Below are positions 5,355-6,779 of a stretch of 6,779 bases of DNA, piece after piece. This DNA is from Patescibacteria group bacterium (lineage in GTDB: Bacteria; Patescibacteriota; UBA1384; JAHJRZ01). Made by a program: the position numbers and the translations under genes. Every line of letters starts with the position of its first letter. Position 1 is the first letter of the stretch. The stretch covers positions 1-6,779 of the forward strand of contig JAHJRZ010000006.1 in the NCBI GenBank assembly GCA_018830605.1. Reading direction: 5' to 3'. The notes below the pieces were generated by a model, which ran no database searches, was not told the origin of the DNA, and saw only the letters and a program-made list of their open reading frames with translations.

Positions 5355-6779
5355 ATGGATAAATACGATCACAAAAAAATTGAATCCAAGTGGCAAAAGA
5401 TTTGGGCTAAAAATAAGCTCTTTGAAGCAGTTGATTTTGATAAAAGACCTAAAAATTATATTTTAGTCGAGTTCCCCTATCCTTCAGGCGAAGGCCTGCA
5501 TACCGGTCATTGCCGTTCTTACACCGCCCTCGACATTATTGCTCGCAAGCGGCGGATGCAGGATTTTAATGTGCTCTTCCCTATTGGCTGGGATGCTTTT
5601 GGCTTGCCCGCAGAGAATTATGCCCTTAAAACTGGAGTTCACCCGAAGATAACGACCAAAAAAAATACTGATAATTACCGGCGCCAGCTAAAAAACTTGG
5701 GAATGTCTTTTGATTGGTCACGCGAAATAAATACGACTGATCCTAAATATTACAAATGGACCCAGTGGATATTTTTGCAATTTTATAAAAAGGGCTTGGC
5801 GTACAAAACAAAAATGCCGATTAATTTTTGCCCTTCATGCAAAATTGGGTTAGCCAATGAAGAAGTAATTAATGGCAAATGCGAGCGTTGCGGCGCCGAG
5901 GTGACCAAAAAAGAAATGGAACAGTGGATGTTAGCCATAACCAAATATGCCGACAGGCTCATCGATGATTTAGATAAAGTTGACTATTTGGAAAAAATCA
6001 AAAAACAGCAGATTAATTGGATTGGGCGATCGCGCGGCGCGACCGTCAAATTCAAGATTGTCATTGCGAGCGAAGCGAAGCAATCCTTTGACAAGATTGC
6101 TTCGTCGCCAATGGCTCCTCGCAATGACATCATCGAAGTCTTTACGACTCGGCCGGATACGCTCTCTGGCGCGACTTATATGGTTTTGTCGCCGGAGCAT
6201 CAATTAATCCCAAAACTAAAATCTAAAATCCAAAATCTACCCGCAGTTGAAAAATACATTAACGAAGCCAGAAAAAAGTCGGATATTGAAAGAATGGATG
6301 AAAAGAAAGAAAAAACAGGCGTGGAATTAAAAGGCATTAAGGCCATAAATCCGGTTAACAATAAAGAAATTCCGGTCTTTGTGGCTGATTACGTGCTCTC
6401 GAGTTATGGCACAGGTGCTATTATGGCAGTGCCGGCGCATGACCAGCGCGACTTTGAATTTGCCAAGAAATTTAATTTGCCTATCGTCAAAGTAATAATT
6501 AAAAAGGATGCCATTAAAAAAATGATCTCTTGGCTTGAAAAAAGAAAATTAGGTAAAAAATCAGTTAATTATAAACTTCGTGACTGGGTTTTTTCCCGCC
6601 AACATTACTGGGGCGAACCGATTCCCGTTATTTATTGTAAAAAATGCGGCGAAGTCCCGGTTCCGGAAAATGACTTGCCGGTGGAGTTGCCGATGGTGGA
6701 AAAATATCAGCCCACAGAAACCGGCGAATCGCCTTTGGCTAATATTAAAAATTGGGTCAATACCAAATGTCCTAAATGT
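5355..6779 (+). CDS. leuS: Leucyl-tRNA synthetase, 3' end outside window
   Basis: Charges tRNA-Leu with leucine in the cytoplasm. The first 475 codons are present. The start MDKYDHKKIESKWQ fits the family N-terminus. The class I signature is FPYPSGEGLHTGH with HTGH at 49-52. A zinc site has Cys 159, 162, 176 and 179. The CP1 editing domain shows TTRPDTLSG (264-272), INPV, YGTGAIMAVPAHDQRD ending at Asp366, and then RDWVFSRQHYWGEPIP (409-424) back in the catalytic core. Two oddities: residues 236-258 are encoded by an in-frame palindromic repeat at the entry to the editing domain, and the segment between LPIVKVI and VNYKLRDW is about 29 residues shorter than in E. coli LeuRS, lacking the usual NSGEFNGL stretch. 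Ser271 stands where relatives often have Phe or Met. No Shine-Dalgarno precedes the ATG. The frame is intact, so the gene is probably functional. Confidence 0.97.
   Translation, partial: MDKYDHKKIESKWQKIWAKNKLFEAVDFDKRPKNYILVEFPYPSGEGLHTGHCRSYTALDIIARKRRMQDFNVLFPIGWDAFGLPAENYALKTGVHPKITTKKNTDNYRRQLKNLGMSFDWSREINTTDPKYYKWTQWIFLQFYKKGLAYKTKMPINFCPSCKIGLANEEVINGKCERCGAEVTKKEMEQWMLAITKYADRLIDDLDKVDYLEKIKKQQINWIGRSRGATVKFKIVIASEAKQSFDKIASSPMAPRNDIIEVFTTRPDTLSGATYMVLSPEHQLIPKLKSKIQNLPAVEKYINEARKKSDIERMDEKKEKTGVELKGIKAINPVNNKEIPVFVADYVLSSYGTGAIMAVPAHDQRDFEFAKKFNLPIVKVIIKKDAIKKMISWLEKRKLGKKSVNYKLRDWVFSRQHYWGEPIPVIYCKKCGEVPVPENDLPVELPMVEKYQPTETGESPLANIKNWVNTKCPKC
6059..6129. repeat. Palindromic repeat element inserted in frame in leuS
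   Basis: A perfect 12-bp terminal inverted repeat, TGTCATTGCGAG (6059-6070) and CTCGCAATGACA (6118-6129), encloses a second 9-bp one, GAAGCAATC (6077-6085) and GATTGCTTC (6095-6103). The TGTCATTGCGAGCGAAG type of palindrome is one I recognise as dispersed in many bacterial genomes; translated in this frame it gives the familiar VIASEAKQS string. Here it adds about 23 codons (residues 236-258) between KFKI and IIEVFTTRPDT, where other LeuRS have only a short turn. No clear target duplication is visible. Confidence 0.85.
6216..6229. repeat. Copy of the CTAAAATCTAAAAT word inside leuS
   Basis: These 14 bases are identical to 3094-3107 in the porA-porB spacer and belong to a longer run of CAAAACTAAAATC-type units (about 6210-6238). 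In leuS they are read as part of KLKSKIQNL, in the editing domain after LSPEHQLI. The domain length here is close to normal, so it may be a replacement or biased codon use rather than an insertion. Confidence 0.5.

Noticed and set aside
5970..6207. Open frames on both strands across the leuS repeat
   Set aside because: They lie within leuS and arise from the palindromic element, which stays open in several frames; leuS itself is well supported.
1..6779. CRISPR array or transposase-bearing mobile element
   Set aside because: There are no regularly spaced direct repeats with unique spacers and no transposase or integrase motifs in any frame.

Overview
The window reads as a piece of a small-genome, fermentative bacterium, most likely from the Candidate Phyla Radiation (Patescibacteria). 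This placement is an inference. It rests on a compact acetate kinase next to a four-subunit ferredoxin oxidoreductase, short AT-rich spacers built from CTAAAAT/ATCAAAT words, weak or missing Shine-Dalgarno sites before several genes, and palindromic repeats read through in coding genes. TGA ends three of the genes, so the genetic code is not one in which TGA encodes glycine.

Left part (1-4178): a tight same-strand operon. It opens with acetate kinase (ackA), whose first few codons lie outside the window. Then come the gamma, delta, alpha and beta subunits of a pyruvate-type 2-oxoacid:ferredoxin oxidoreductase, in the order found in anaerobic archaea and Thermotogales. The oxidoreductase would turn pyruvate and CoA into acetyl-CoA, CO2 and reduced ferredoxin. 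Acetate kinase would make ATP from acetyl phosphate. The enzyme linking acetyl-CoA to acetyl phosphate is not in the window. An AT-rich imperfect hairpin separates alpha from beta, and a second, longer one follows beta.

Middle part (4320-5220): a 43-residue membrane protein with its own promoter and ribosome binding site; tRNA-Ala(GGC); then a textbook promoter (TTGACA, 17-base spacer, TATAAT) that leads into about 480 bases of strongly structured, apparently non-coding sequence closed by a clear intrinsic terminator. I could not assign this RNA to a known family. It is the best candidate here for something undescribed.

Right part (5221-6779): an imperfect hairpin, a promoter placed so that the mRNA would be nearly leaderless, and the first 475 codons of leucyl-tRNA synthetase (leuS), which runs off the window.

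Two protein genes, porB and leuS, each carry an in-frame palindromic insert. Their 3' ends are alike (13 of 16 bases) and are read in the same frame, which suggests a repeat family that can sit inside coding genes, as Rickettsia palindromic elements do. LeuS also appears to lack part of its editing domain, and AckA departs from its family at several ATP-site motifs.
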